DNA from: Herpetosiphon sp042688385
GTDB lineage: Bacteria; Chloroflexota; Chloroflexia; Chloroflexales; Herpetosiphonaceae
DNA length: 64,000 bases
Reading direction: 5' to 3'
Assembly: GCF_042688385.1 (NCBI RefSeq)
Contig: NZ_JBHUPY010000006.1
Coordinates: 248,001 to 312,000, forward strand
Part shown: piece after piece, positions 34,699 to 45,000 of the stretch
How positions within the stretch are numbered: the first letter of the stretch is position 1
Layout: each line of letters begins with the position of its first letter
The notes under the pieces: model-generated
Told to the model about the DNA's origin: nothing
The model's database searches: none
Seen by the model: the letters and a program-made list of their open reading frames with translations, nothing else
Translations under genes and position numbers: made by a program

Positions 34699-36162
34699 AT
34701 GATTTTACATAACGAAAATTGCTTGCCACGGACAGCGCCTGAGCAACAGGCTATCTCCTCGCTCGGATTGTTGCGCTTTATCGAAGCGCTTGATAGCCAG
34801 ATTCACGAGCTGCATAGTGTGATGCTCGTGCGCCATGGTGCGGTTGTGGCCGAGGCATGGTGGTCGCCATACGTGGCTGAACGACCGCATTTGTTGTTTT
34901 CGCTGAGCAAAAGTTTTACCGCAACGGCGGTTGGGCTGGCAATTGACGAAGGCTATTTTACGCTTGATGATCCGGTCATTAGCTTTTTTCCTGCTGAAAC
35001 GCCGCTGGTGGTGAGCGAATTTTTGGCAGCAATGCAGGTTAAACATCTGCTTACGATGGCAACTGGCCATGCAAGCGACCCATGGACAGCGATGAATGAG
35101 CGGCCTGATGGCAATTGGATTAAGGCCTTTTTGGAGTATCCAATTGCGACTGCGCCTGGCAGCCAGTTTGTGTACAACACCGGAGCGACCTATCTGCTCT
35201 CGGCGATTATTCAAGCAACGACTGGCATGCGCTTGAGCGCCTATCTTGAGCCGCGTTTGTTTGCGCCCTTGGGGATTGAGCAAATGCATTGGCAAGAATC
35301 GCCGCAAGGCATTACGCTTGGCGGCATTGGCCTGAGTTTAACCACCGAAGCTGTGGCCAAATTTGGCCAGTTGTATTTGCAAAAAGGTCTGTGGAACAAA
35401 CAACGAATTCTATCCGAAGCTTGGGTCGAGCAAGCCACGGCGCTACAAATAGCGAATGGTGATGATCCTGATTCTGATTGGGCACAAGGCTATGGCTATC
35501 AATTTTGGCGTTGCCGCCATGGAGCCTATCGTGGCGATGGTGTGTTTGGCCAATATTGCCTTGTGCTGCCAGCGCAGGATGCAGTGTTGGCAATAACCGC
35601 CGGGATTGATGTGTTTGCAATGCAGCAACCTTTGGATTTGGTATGGCAACTGTTGTTGCCGATCATGGGCGCTAGCAGTTTAGCCGCCGATCCTATGGCA
35701 CAGCGCGCGCTAACTGAAAAACTAGCAAGTTTGCAACATCCTCCAGTTGCAGGCCAAGCACGTTCGCCGCTGGCAGAACTGGTTTCTGGCCGTAGCTATC
35801 AGGTTGCGGCCAATCGGCTGGGGCTGGAACGCATCCAGTTGCGCTTCAGCGATGCTGGTTGTCGCATGCTTGTTGATACTGCGATGAGGGTCGAAACGCT
35901 TGTTTGTGGTTATGGGGTTTGGCAGTTTGGGGCGACGGCGCTGTTTCAGCAACAATTTTTTGGCCACACCCCATTTGTGGCCAGCGGGGCATGGACAAGC
36001 GCGGCGAGTTTTACAATGCAGGTGCGGCTCTACGAAACGCCATTTGTCTATAGCTTGACGCTGGATTTCATTGATACTGAGCTATTGATTGAACTTCGGA
36101 TTAATACCGCGCTCGATTCATTAGCGCCAGTGGTATTGACCGCGCAGCAACTGTCAGCTTAA
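34699..36162 (+). CDS. Class C beta-lactamase-like serine hydrolase
   Basis: A 487-residue protein of the penicillin-binding/AmpC-like superfamily. The nucleophile motif is LLFSLSKSFTATAVG (SxxK as SLSK) and the second motif is FVYNTGATYLLS (YxN as YNT). HRPDG-like WKMT is replaced by ERPDGNW. The C-terminal 150 residues form an added beta domain as in family members with DUF3471-like ends. No signal peptide is visible, so it seems cytoplasmic, typical of esterase-type members rather than true beta-lactamases. I start at ATG 34699 (GGAG 9 bases upstream); a TTG at 34678 is also in frame. Confidence 0.82.
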   Translation: MILHNENCLPRTAPEQQAISSLGLLRFIEALDSQIHELHSVMLVRHGAVVAEAWWSPYVAERPHLLFSLSKSFTATAVGLAIDEGYFTLDDPVISFFPAETPLVVSEFLAAMQVKHLLTMATGHASDPWTAMNERPDGNWIKAFLEYPIATAPGSQFVYNTGATYLLSAIIQATTGMRLSAYLEPRLFAPLGIEQMHWQESPQGITLGGIGLSLTTEAVAKFGQLYLQKGLWNKQRILSEAWVEQATALQIANGDDPDSDWAQGYGYQFWRCRHGAYRGDGVFGQYCLVLPAQDAVLAITAGIDVFAMQQPLDLVWQLLLPIMGASSLAADPMAQRALTEKLASLQHPPVAGQARSPLAELVSGRSYQVAANRLGLERIQLRFSDAGCRMLVDTAMRVETLVCGYGVWQFGATALFQQQFFGHTPFVASGAWTSAASFTMQVRLYETPFVYSLTLDFIDTELLIELRINTALDSLAPVVLTAQQLSA

Positions 36163-36314
36163 ACGAATGCTGCCGCGATTTCAAAAAAACAAGCACGGCA
36201 GCAAACTTGATTTTAACGATTTGCTTGCGGAATGAAGGTGAAATTTCTGCTGCTGGTTGGGCGTGGAGCATGACAGCTTGGCTCGTCGGTTGACCAGACG
36301 ACTGAAAAGCGCCA

Positions 36315-36355
36315 AACCACGCGGGCCGAGCATGAACTGCCAGACCCGCGTGGTT
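36315..36355 (-). terminator. Hairpin downstream of the secreted beta-propeller-like gene
   Basis: AACCACGCGGG (36315-36325) and CCCGCGTGGTT (36345-36355) form a perfect 11-bp stem with a 19-base loop. It lies 38 bases past the end of the minus-strand gene. The T tract is poor. Confidence 0.5.
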
Positions 36356-36393
36356 GTGTGATTTCGTTTGTGATTGCTTAGACTTGGTTGAAC

Positions 36394-37593
36394 CTAGTTA
36401 TATTGCCACAGTTGATGGCTATCTTGGCCATTGACAAAGCCGTCAATCATCAAGAAGAAGCGATCATCGTTTTTGACCAAATCGAAGTCATCAGCTTTGT
36501 TGGTCAGGGTCTTGATAGGATTTGCCAGGCTCAGATTGCTGCCATCGAACGTGTAGGTGATAAAGCGCATCGTTTGCCAATCGTTGTCGTCGGTTGCGCT
36601 CGCAGTTTGGCCAACTACCACCACTTCGTTGCCTTGGTCGACAAGTTGGACTCTACCTGAGAAGTAGACTGGCAGCGTTGCTTCATCTTCGTAGACCAAG
36701 ATATTTGGTAGTGGCGCGCCGCTGCCAGCTGCTGCTACCGTCCAGCGAGCAACTTCAGCGGTTGCTAATGGCGAGGCGGTGTTGGTTGCCGCCGTGTAAA
36801 TCCGATTGCCTGATAAGGTAATATCGGCAAAGACTATCACGCCACGAGCACTTTGCGCCAATTTGATCAGATTGCCGTTGACATCGACCTGCCAGAGCGT
36901 CACGATCATGTTGTCGTTGGCATCTTGGGCGGCCATCGCAAAGTTACGCGAACTCTTGATATAATCGGCGCTCATCGCGATGCGGCCAGTTTGGCCAACC
37001 GAAATCTTGGTTGACTTATGGGTAAAGGTCTGGCCATCGGAGCTGAGGCCCCATACATCAAAGCGGGCGCGGCCATCGCTGAGTTGAACAGCCGATACGA
37101 TTGATGGATTGGTGGTTGGGCCAACGCGCACAACGTGAACATAATTGACGCTGGCGGGAATTGTGGCCACGCCAGCGGTATCACCAAGCCGCTCCAGCCG
37201 ATTTGCCCCCGTGCCATTGGTTTTGAAGGCAATCAATTTGAGCTGATCGCTGGTAATTGCAGCAACCACGACGATGTTATCGCGATATTCCGTCACATCA
37301 ACATCTTGCACTGGGCCTGCGGTCAAGACGTAGTTGGTACTAATCGCACCATTGGCATCTGTGTAAATCCCATTGATCCGTAGGGCATTGTTGTTACTGG
37401 TTTGTTTGGTCGCTGCCACATAAACCCGGCCACCATTGTACGTCCCGCCATTGGCGGTTGAGACATTATCAACCGCAGTTGCGTTTTGGCTATCCAACAG
37501 GTCGAAATCGGCGGTGGCCGCAGCAGGCAAAATGCTGAGGGCCATCAGGCTGAGAACCGCCACAATCCGCATACTTAGTCGTCGAACGTCCAT
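36394..37593 (-). CDS. Secreted beta-rich protein, probably propeller-like
   Basis: A 399-residue protein with a clear signal peptide (MDVRRLSMRIVAVLSLMALS, cut near AAATA). The mature part is a series of beta strands with repeated patterns of valine-rich strands followed by Asn/Asp/Gly turns, as in beta-propellers, but I could not fix a repeat family. It has no Cys in the mature part. The start is 37593: GGAGG lies 5 bases upstream and the ATG at 37605 overlaps it. It is divergent from the DUF1579 gene, with two identical 11-mers in the spacer. Confidence 0.7.
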   Translation of the reverse strand: MDVRRLSMRIVAVLSLMALSILPAAATADFDLLDSQNATAVDNVSTANGGTYNGGRVYVAATKQTSNNNALRINGIYTDANGAISTNYVLTAGPVQDVDVTEYRDNIVVVAAITSDQLKLIAFKTNGTGANRLERLGDTAGVATIPASVNYVHVVRVGPTTNPSIVSAVQLSDGRARFDVWGLSSDGQTFTHKSTKISVGQTGRIAMSADYIKSSRNFAMAAQDANDNMIVTLWQVDVNGNLIKLAQSARGVIVFADITLSGNRIYTAATNTASPLATAEVARWTVAAAGSGAPLPNILVYEDEATLPVYFSGRVQLVDQGNEVVVVGQTASATDDNDWQTMRFITYTFDGSNLSLANPIKTLTNKADDFDLVKNDDRFFLMIDGFVNGQDSHQLWQYN

Positions 37594-37652
37594 ACATACC
37601 TCCATACAACCATACTCTTGATTGGCTTTAGCATAACGGAGTGCAGGGTGCG

Positions 37653-37684
37653 AAAAGTCTCATCGTGGGCCTAAAAAGTCTCAT
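37653..37684. promoter_or_regulatory. Direct-repeat candidate operator
   Basis: AAAAGTCTCAT occurs at 37653-37663 and 37674-37684, a centre spacing of 21 bases or two helical turns. This geometry fits activators that bind direct repeats on one face of the helix. It sits in the divergent spacer between the secreted protein and DUF1579 genes. Confidence 0.4.
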
Positions 37685-37750
37685 GCAGCGCAAAAATTGG
37701 CTTCAATAGAATTAAAATCATTAATCTATAGTATGAAATGCAAACATTTG

Positions 37751-37759
37751 TGCTATACT
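37751..37759 (+). promoter_or_regulatory. Extended -10 promoter for the DUF1579 gene
   Basis: TGC followed by TATACT (37754-37759) is an extended -10 motif. No good -35 box is present, but the direct-repeat site at 37653 could supply an activator. Confidence 0.45.
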
Positions 37760-37835
37760 TGTGGAGTTTTTGGTTGCTAGTCTAGGAGAATTGGGCTGTC
37801 ATAGCTCAAACTGGCAATCTCGTGCAAGGATCATA

Positions 37836-38327
37836 ATGATGACTGATGAACGAACTCAGGTGATCGAACAGATTTTGCAAAGCGTGGTTGGGCAGTGGCA
37901 GGGAGTTGCCCGCACATGGTTTGGGCCAGAGACGTTGGCCGACGAATCGCCAATTCGCGGCAGTTTGCGCCGAATTGGAACCAGTCACTTTGTTCTTCAC
38001 GAATACGAAAGTGCGTTTGATGCCACACCACTGCATGGGGCAGCGATTTATGGCTACAATCAATTGACCGCTAGCTTTGAGGGGGCTTGGGTTGATAGCT
38101 TTCATATGCCGACCAACATTATGCTCAGCACTGGCAACCCCGCCGATTCCACGCTCAATGTGCTTGGGAGCTATGCGGTTGAAGGTAGCAGCGATTGGGG
38201 TTGGCGCACCGAAATTGTTGCTGATGGCGCAGATCGGCTGTTGATTACGGCCTACAATCGCCAACCTGACGAAGCTGAAACCAAAGCGGTTGAGATAATT
38301 TATACTCGCGTTGAAGTGACTGCTTAG
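37836..38327 (+). CDS. DUF1579-family protein
   Basis: A 163-residue protein of lipocalin-like beta-barrel character. The family pattern is visible in SVVGQWQGVARTWFGPE, GSLRRIGTSHFVLHEYES, and GAAIYGYNQLTASFEGAWVDSF. Its function is unknown; members are assumed to bind a small ligand. The ATG at 37836 or 37839 is preceded by AAGGA at 37826-37830. Upstream in-frame codons lack a site. Confidence 0.75.
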   Translation: MMTDERTQVIEQILQSVVGQWQGVARTWFGPETLADESPIRGSLRRIGTSHFVLHEYESAFDATPLHGAAIYGYNQLTASFEGAWVDSFHMPTNIMLSTGNPADSTLNVLGSYAVEGSSDWGWRTEIVADGADRLLITAYNRQPDEAETKAVEIIYTRVEVTA

Positions 38328-38421
38328 CACTTTTACCCAAAACCCGCGCCCAATCAACCACAGCTTAAGCATTCGCCATGCTATACTCAAACCACAGAAG
38401 CCTAGTTGTTAAGGAGGTTGT

Positions 38422-38997
38422 GTGCGTAAATTAGTCTATTTTGTGGCATGTACCGCTGATGGCTTTATTGCTGACGAAGCTGGTGGCTTTGATTTCTTTC
38501 CGATGACTGGCGGCCACTTGGATTACATTCGCCAAGAATACCCTGAAACTATGCCAACCCATCTACTGACCATGCTGGGGATTCCAGCTGAGCAAAAGCG
38601 CTTTGATACGGTGCTAATGGGACGGCATACCTATGCGGTTGGCTTGAATGAAGGTGTGACCAGTCCCTATGCGCATCTGCGCCAGTATGTTATTTCCTCG
38701 TCGCTCGGCAAGCTCGATAGTCCCGATGTGACGCTGGTCGCCCAAGATCCGCTGGGCTTGGTTCAGAGCCTGAAACAAGCAAATGGCCGCGATATTTGGC
38801 TGTGTGGTGGTGGCTCCTTGGCCAGTGCCTTGATCAGCGAAATTGATGAGCTGGTGCTCAAAGTTAATCCGGTTATGATTGGTCAAGGCATTCCACTCTT
38901 TGCTGGCTTGGCCCAACCAGTTCAGCTCGAATTGCTTGAACATCAAGCGTTTGAGGGTGGCGTTGCTGTCCATCGCTATGGCCTGAAGAAGGCATAA
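38422..38997 (+). CDS. Dihydrofolate reductase/RibD C-terminal-like reductase
   Basis: A 191-residue protein of the RibD_C/DHFR fold. LVYFVACTADGFIADEAGG starts the fold, FDTVLMGRHTY is the typical second strand-helix, and IWLCGGGSLASALI binds NADPH phosphates. It closes with LKVNPVMIGQGIPLF. Such stand-alone proteins are reductases of unknown substrate. The start is a GTG with a perfect AAGGAGG 4 bases upstream, an unusually close spacing. A strong terminator follows. Confidence 0.85.
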   Translation: MRKLVYFVACTADGFIADEAGGFDFFPMTGGHLDYIRQEYPETMPTHLLTMLGIPAEQKRFDTVLMGRHTYAVGLNEGVTSPYAHLRQYVISSSLGKLDSPDVTLVAQDPLGLVQSLKQANGRDIWLCGGGSLASALISEIDELVLKVNPVMIGQGIPLFAGLAQPVQLELLEHQAFEGGVAVHRYGLKKA

Positions 38998-39002
38998 GCA
39001 AG

Positions 39003-39041
39003 GTTGGGCATGGAGTTTTTCCATGCCCAACTGTTCTTTTT
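39003..39041. terminator. Strong terminator between convergent genes
   Basis: GTTGGGCATGG (39003-39013) pairs with CCATGCCCAAC (39021-39031) across a 7-base loop, followed on the plus strand by TGTTCTTTTT. It also lies just past the end of the giant synthase gene. Confidence 0.85.
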
Positions 39042-39061
39042 AATCTGGCTGATATTTTTGG

Positions 39062-42000
39062 TTACTGCTGGTCGCTGGTTTGGGCAATTTCGCGCTCCGC
39101 AAGCAGCTGCGGGTTGGGCAAGAAGCCTTGTAAATGCAAGGGTGCTGGGCCAAACCCAGCCTTAATCACTGCGTCGCGATAGCGCAGCGCTGCGTCAACC
39201 TCAACCAAACCCCTCGTCAATGGCAGCGTCGGATCGGCTGCCCATAACAAGGCTTCGAGTTGACAACTTGCGGCGGCATCAGGCACAATCTCGGCCAAAA
39301 TTCGCTCGCGCACGGTTTGGTCACTAAGCGGCAGATCGATCGTACGTTGGCTTGGCCCACAGGCCAGTTGCCCACCACCAACAATTAACACATCGCCACG
39401 GGTTTGCATGCGCTCAATCGCTCGCTTGGGGTCAAGGCATGGTGGAAACGAATCGTCGACCAGAATCGTGCCTGCGTGCAAGCGCTCAACCTCGATAATC
39501 CCCGCCGTGCTGGTGGCAGCAACAATGATTTGGGCTTGATACACGACCTCGGGCACATCGCTCGCGGCGGCCACAATCTCAATCGAGCCTGTATAGCCGG
39601 TTGTTTGCCGAATCTGCGCCGCCAAATCGACCAGCCGCTGCTGATTGGCTGCGGTATCGCAGAGCACCAACGAGCGTGGATGCGGCAAGCTGCGTAAGAT
39701 CACCTGCAACACTGATTGGCCAATTGAACCAAGCCCAAGCATGGCCAAGTTGCTGTCTGCTAGCTCTCGTCCGCTTGCCTTGAGCGCAGCTTCTAGGGTT
39801 TGGCTCACTGCAACCACGGTTGTCGCGTGGCCAGTGGTTAATGCTGGCCGTGCTTGTTGGTCGCCTTCGAGCACTCGCAACACCCCAAAGCCATAGCCCG
39901 TCAATGCTGGCAACATCCCAGCCAGCGAGACGCAGCGCGCGCCCCGCGTTTGAGCGAGCAGCATGCCAGCTGCAATCGTGCTTTCGAGATTGGCGGCATA
40001 CTCTGGCCGTAGATCCTCGGCAAACCAAGGTAAACAAAGCATGGCCGAAGCACCGATTGGAGTTTCAAGCAGTTCAACCCAACGCGGCTGACCATCGGCA
40101 AATAGCAACTTGCGCAGTTGGGCGCGAATTGTTGATTCAGCGCCTTTGAGGCCGAGGAGCGCGGCAATACTGCTGCTCGGCGGCAAATAGCCGATTAACG
40201 CTGCATCTAAGGGTGCAGTTTGCACATTGCGCTGGAGATTAGCAAATTGAATCATGCTGCTGGCACTGTGGCTTGGTTGGGCAATTAGCAGCTGAATATC
40301 GGCGAGCATGCCAGCCAACACATGCTGGAGCGTTGCGACATCCAACTTACTTGGGGCTGCTTGTAGGTTCAGCCGCAACTCGCCATTGGCAGCGCGGGCG
40401 GCAAACAGCAGCTCAGTTGCACCGAGCGGCGGTTGAATTTCGGTTTGCGAATTGCCCCAATCGAGCGTTAGGGTTTCACTGCTGAGGGTTCCTAGCGCAT
40501 CAAAATCGAGAAAGGTGAAGAAGAATTGTGCGCCGGTCGCGGTGATGGCTGCATTGCTGTTGTTCGTGCCAATGAGGCGCGCGATCTCGCTTGGGGCCAG
40601 CGCATGCTGATAGGCGTTGCGGAAGGCCTGCGCAACTGGGATCAATAAAGCCTGTGCCGACTCAGCAGGCTGGCTATGGCTGAAACGAATTGGCAGCGCA
40701 GTCGCAAAACAGCCAAATATTCGCTCAATATCGGGCAGGGCTTGGTCGCGGCCAGCATGGGCAGTGCCGATCACAAGGTCGTCAACGCCAGTTAATTGGC
40801 GCAGTTGGTGAATAAACACGCTCAACAGCACCAGATATGGCGTTACTCCCGCTGCTGCTGCCACTTGACGCAGTTGGCCGAGGGTTGCTGCTGGCAGTAT
40901 ATGGCTCTCAATCAATGGTGCGCTTGCTTGAGCTACATTGCTTGTTTGTAGCAGTGGCCGCTGATAGGCTTGGCGAAATATGGCGCGCCAATAGGTAGCT
41001 GCCGCAACATTACTTGATTGTTGAATGAGATTGACATAATCGCGAAAGCTTGAGCGTAACGCTGGCAGATTTGGGGTTTTGCCAGCCACAAGTGCATCAT
41101 ACATTTGGAGCAATTCTTGGCCAAAAATCCATGCGCTCCAACCATCGCCAATAATATGATGGGCTGCGATCAGCCAGATATGGCGCGTTGGAGCGAGTTG
41201 CAGCACCTGCATTCGCAGCAGTGGCAATTGATCAAGTTCAAAGCGTTCTGTCTGTTCTGCGTGCCAATAATGCTCAATCAGCTGAGTTGCATTCCCCCCA
41301 GCCGCCAACGCTGGCATTAAGTCGTTGAAGCTGATTTGGATTGGTTCAGCGTAGGCCTCGACTTGTTGGCGCGGTGGACGTTGCGCGACCAACATTCGGG
41401 TTCGCAACATCGGGTGGCGCTGTACGAGCATGTTTAAGGCTTGCTGAAGCAGGCTGCGATCGAGCGGGCCATTGATTGCTAGCCGTGCGCACCACGTCGT
41501 TGGTGCCGCAGGATCGAGCGCTTCGGTCAGCAGAAAGCCAATTTGGGCTGGAGTAAGCGCAAAATGTTCATGCTCAGCCTGCGCAGAAGGCACAGGTTGC
41601 TGGGGCTGCTGATTGCTCTGGGCTGCATCTAAAGCTTGGGCAAATCTGGCGAGCGTGCTGTGTTGATACAACGTGGCCGCCCGTGGCAGCACTGGCACGC
41701 GGCCTTCCAAACGAGTCAATACTTGCAGTAGCAGCAGCGAATCGCCGCCCAATTCAAAGAAATCAGCATCGCGATTGACGCTTGGCAGTTTCAGCACTGT
41801 TTGCCAAATTTCGGCAACCAGCAGCTCGCTTGGTGTTTGTGGCAGTGCGCCATGCTCCACGCTGCTTGGCACAGGAATTGGCAATTGGCGCAATTTGCCA
41901 CGATCGATCTTGCCTGAACTGGTGGTTGGCAAGGTCGCTAATCCAACAAAACGCTGCGGAATCATCTGCGGCGGCAAGCGTTTTGCCAACCAGCGCCGCA

Positions 42001-45000
42001 ACTCAACCTCGCTTGGCAAGCTTGCCTTGGTCTCCACATAGGCGACGAGGGCCGGTTGCTCAGCGTCAGTTGTGAGACAAACGGCGGCCTTGGCAATCGC
42101 AGGATGCTCATGTAGCGCTGCTTCAATTTCAGCTGGCTCAATACGGTAGCCACGCAACTTAATTTGCTCATCGGCGCGACCAATAAACACCAGATTGCCA
42201 TCCGCAAGCTCGCGCACCAAATCGCCAGTGCGATACAAGCGCACGCCTGAATCCAATGGATCGGGCACAAATTGGCATGCCGTGAGATCGGGCCGCCCAA
42301 GGTAGCCTGTCGCCAGCCCAATTCCACCGATATATAACTCGCCAGTGGTCAAGGCTGGGCAGAGGTTGCCTTGCTGATCAAGCACCCGTGTGATGGCTCC
42401 GCTGATCGGTTTGCCAATTGGAATCTGTGTGCTCGCCACGCTAGGCCGTTGTTCAACCAGATAGGCCGTTGCGTTGATCGTGGCCTCGGTTGGCCCATAA
42501 TGATTCACAATCTGCTGGCGTTGGCCATACATATTCATCCAGCGGCGCACATAGCTGGCGGGCAACGCTTCGCCGCCTACGCCAATTAAGCGTAGCTCGG
42601 CCAAAGCCGGAGGCGCTTGGCCCTCGGCGATTCTGCGCTCAAGCGTCGTAATCAGGCTTTCCCACAGCGCTGGCACCGAACGCCAGATCGTTGGCCGCTC
42701 ACGCTCAAGCGCTTCGAGTAAAGCAATTGGGTCACGCACGATCTGCGGCGCAAGCATAATCACGCTGCCGCCAGCAGTGAGCGGGCCAAGCATTTGGCTA
42801 ATTGCAGCGTCAAAACTCAAGGCAGCGGTCTGGAGTAGGCGATCGTTGGGGCCATAATCAAAGCGTTCTACCAGCCAAGCGAGATAATTGGCAAGTGAAC
42901 GCTGGCTAATTGGCACGCCTTTTGGCGCTCCCGTTGAGCCAGAAGTAAACATAACATATGCTAGATCGTCTGGTTTGGAGCTGGCGATTTCGGGCGTTAA
43001 AGCTGGCTCAAGCGGCGCTTGTAGCAGCTGATCGAGATCAAGCAACGCAAGTTGGTTTGCTGCGCTGGCTTGCAGTTTGTGGGCTAGCTCGGCAGTTTGC
43101 TGGTGGTAGAGCAACAGTTGCCCTGCTGCTTGATCAAGCTGCGTTTCAAGTTGACGTAATGGGTAGCTCGTATTCAAGCCCAGCCATGGCACGCCAGCCC
43201 AGAGTGCGCCCACAATCCCAACAACACTGGCGATTGTCGGCTGAGTTAGCAAAGCAACTGGCTGATTTGGTCGCGCACCATGGGCCAACAGCCAGCGCGC
43301 AACGTGAATCGCGCTGCTTGCTAGTTGGGCGTAGGTCAGGGTTGCGCCCTCGGCCTTGACCGCGATTTGCTCCGGCTGGCGCAAGCATTGGGCAAGAATG
43401 CGGGCTGGAGTCAGCAAGCTTGGCTCAATCTGCGGCAGCAATTCTAGTGCAGCAGGCTGGAATGCTTGCTGGATTGTGGTTGGTTGCCCAAGCGCCGCAA
43501 GTTCCTGTTGATAACTATCGGCAAGCTGTTCGATGGTTTGGGTTTGAAATGCTGCGGTTGCATACATCCACGTGGTTTGTAGCTGGCCATTGACTTCAGA
43601 AATAAGCAACGAGAGCTTGGTTGCTGCGGTGGCCGTGCTGGCCGTCAGGGCTTCGATGGCAATTGGGCAATCGCTGGGCAAACTTGCAGGAAAGCGGGCC
43701 AGACTGAATGAGGCAGCACCTGGCGCACGCGGCCCTGTCTGCTCCCGAACTCCCGCCAAGCGTGCTAAATCGAGCGCAGAAACTGTGGCATGCTGTTGAA
43801 TTTGCGCCCATTGATCGCGAATGACGATCGCAAGATCGTCGATCTGCTGGTTGGCTGCAAGCTCCAAGGGCAAGGGCAAATGATCGGCGCAACAGCCAAC
43901 GATCTGCTCGATTCCGCTTAGGCGAATGGCTCGCCCATGCTCAGCCACATTGATCGCGATGGCATTGGTTTGGCTCCAAGCAGCCAATTGGCGGGCATAG
44001 ATTGCCAACAATAGGTGAAAGAGCGAAACATCGATGCTGGCTGCATGTTGGCGCAGTTGCATGCTCGTTGTTGCATCCAATTGGCGATAGATGCTGCCAA
44101 TCTGGTGGTCGCTTGCGTTCCCCGCAGGTGCATCATTTGGCAGCGACCAGGCGAGGGCGGCGCTATGCTGATGCAACAATGCTTGCCACCACGCACGATC
44201 GGCGCTTGCTTGTGGGCTGGTGGCGGTTCGCAGCGTTTGGATGACGTATTGTTCAAAGCTCGCAGTGAGTGCTGGCAGCGCAATTGGCTGCTTTTGATCC
44301 AGCTTGGTATAGACCTGCCACAGCTCATCAAGCAGAATGCTGGTGCTCCAGCCATCAGCAATACTATGGTGCAACAGCACATACAAATGCCAACGCTTGG
44401 CTCCATCACTGCATAACACAACCCGAAACAGCGGCGGGTTAAGCAGATCAAATTGATAATGCGCCAAGCGTTGTTCGAATGCTGCCCGATCAGCTGGAGC
44501 CTCGCGCTGCTCAAACCACAGGCTAGGTGGCAGCAGATTTGGATCGATGATGCGTTGACGTGGTTCAGTTTGGGCCTTATCTACAGGCTCGAATTTGGCC
44601 CGCAGCATGGGATGCCGCGCCACCAAATAGCTGAACGCAGCCTGCAAAAGCGTAGGATCGAGCCAGCCCGCAATTTGCTGGCGAATCAACGTAAAAGCTG
44701 GGCTTTCTGGATAGAGCTGATGGCCAACGTAAAAGGCAATTTGGGCTGGGGCAAGCGGAAATGTTGCTTCATTGCTGATTTGCGGAATGGTCTGCGCAGC
44801 AGTATCAATAGTTTGGATTGCAGGCTGTTCAGCGTCGATCAGCGTACTCAAATGCGCCGAAAGCTCGCGAATCGTCTGAAATTCAAAGAACAACGTCAAG
44901 GGCAAAACCATGCCGGTGGCTTGCTCAAGCTGCTTAACCAAATCGATAGCTTGCAGCGAATCAAGGCCCAGCGCCAGAAACGAGGCATCAGCAGCAATCT

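Noticed and set aside
34705..35307. A 200-codon frame antisense to the serine hydrolase gene
   Set aside because: The opposite strand encodes SLSK and YNT motifs in a full-length hydrolase; this frame has no recognisable features.
39062..40200. Thioesterase release domain
   Set aside because: There is no GxSxG with a following Asp/His; the region is Rossmann-like instead.
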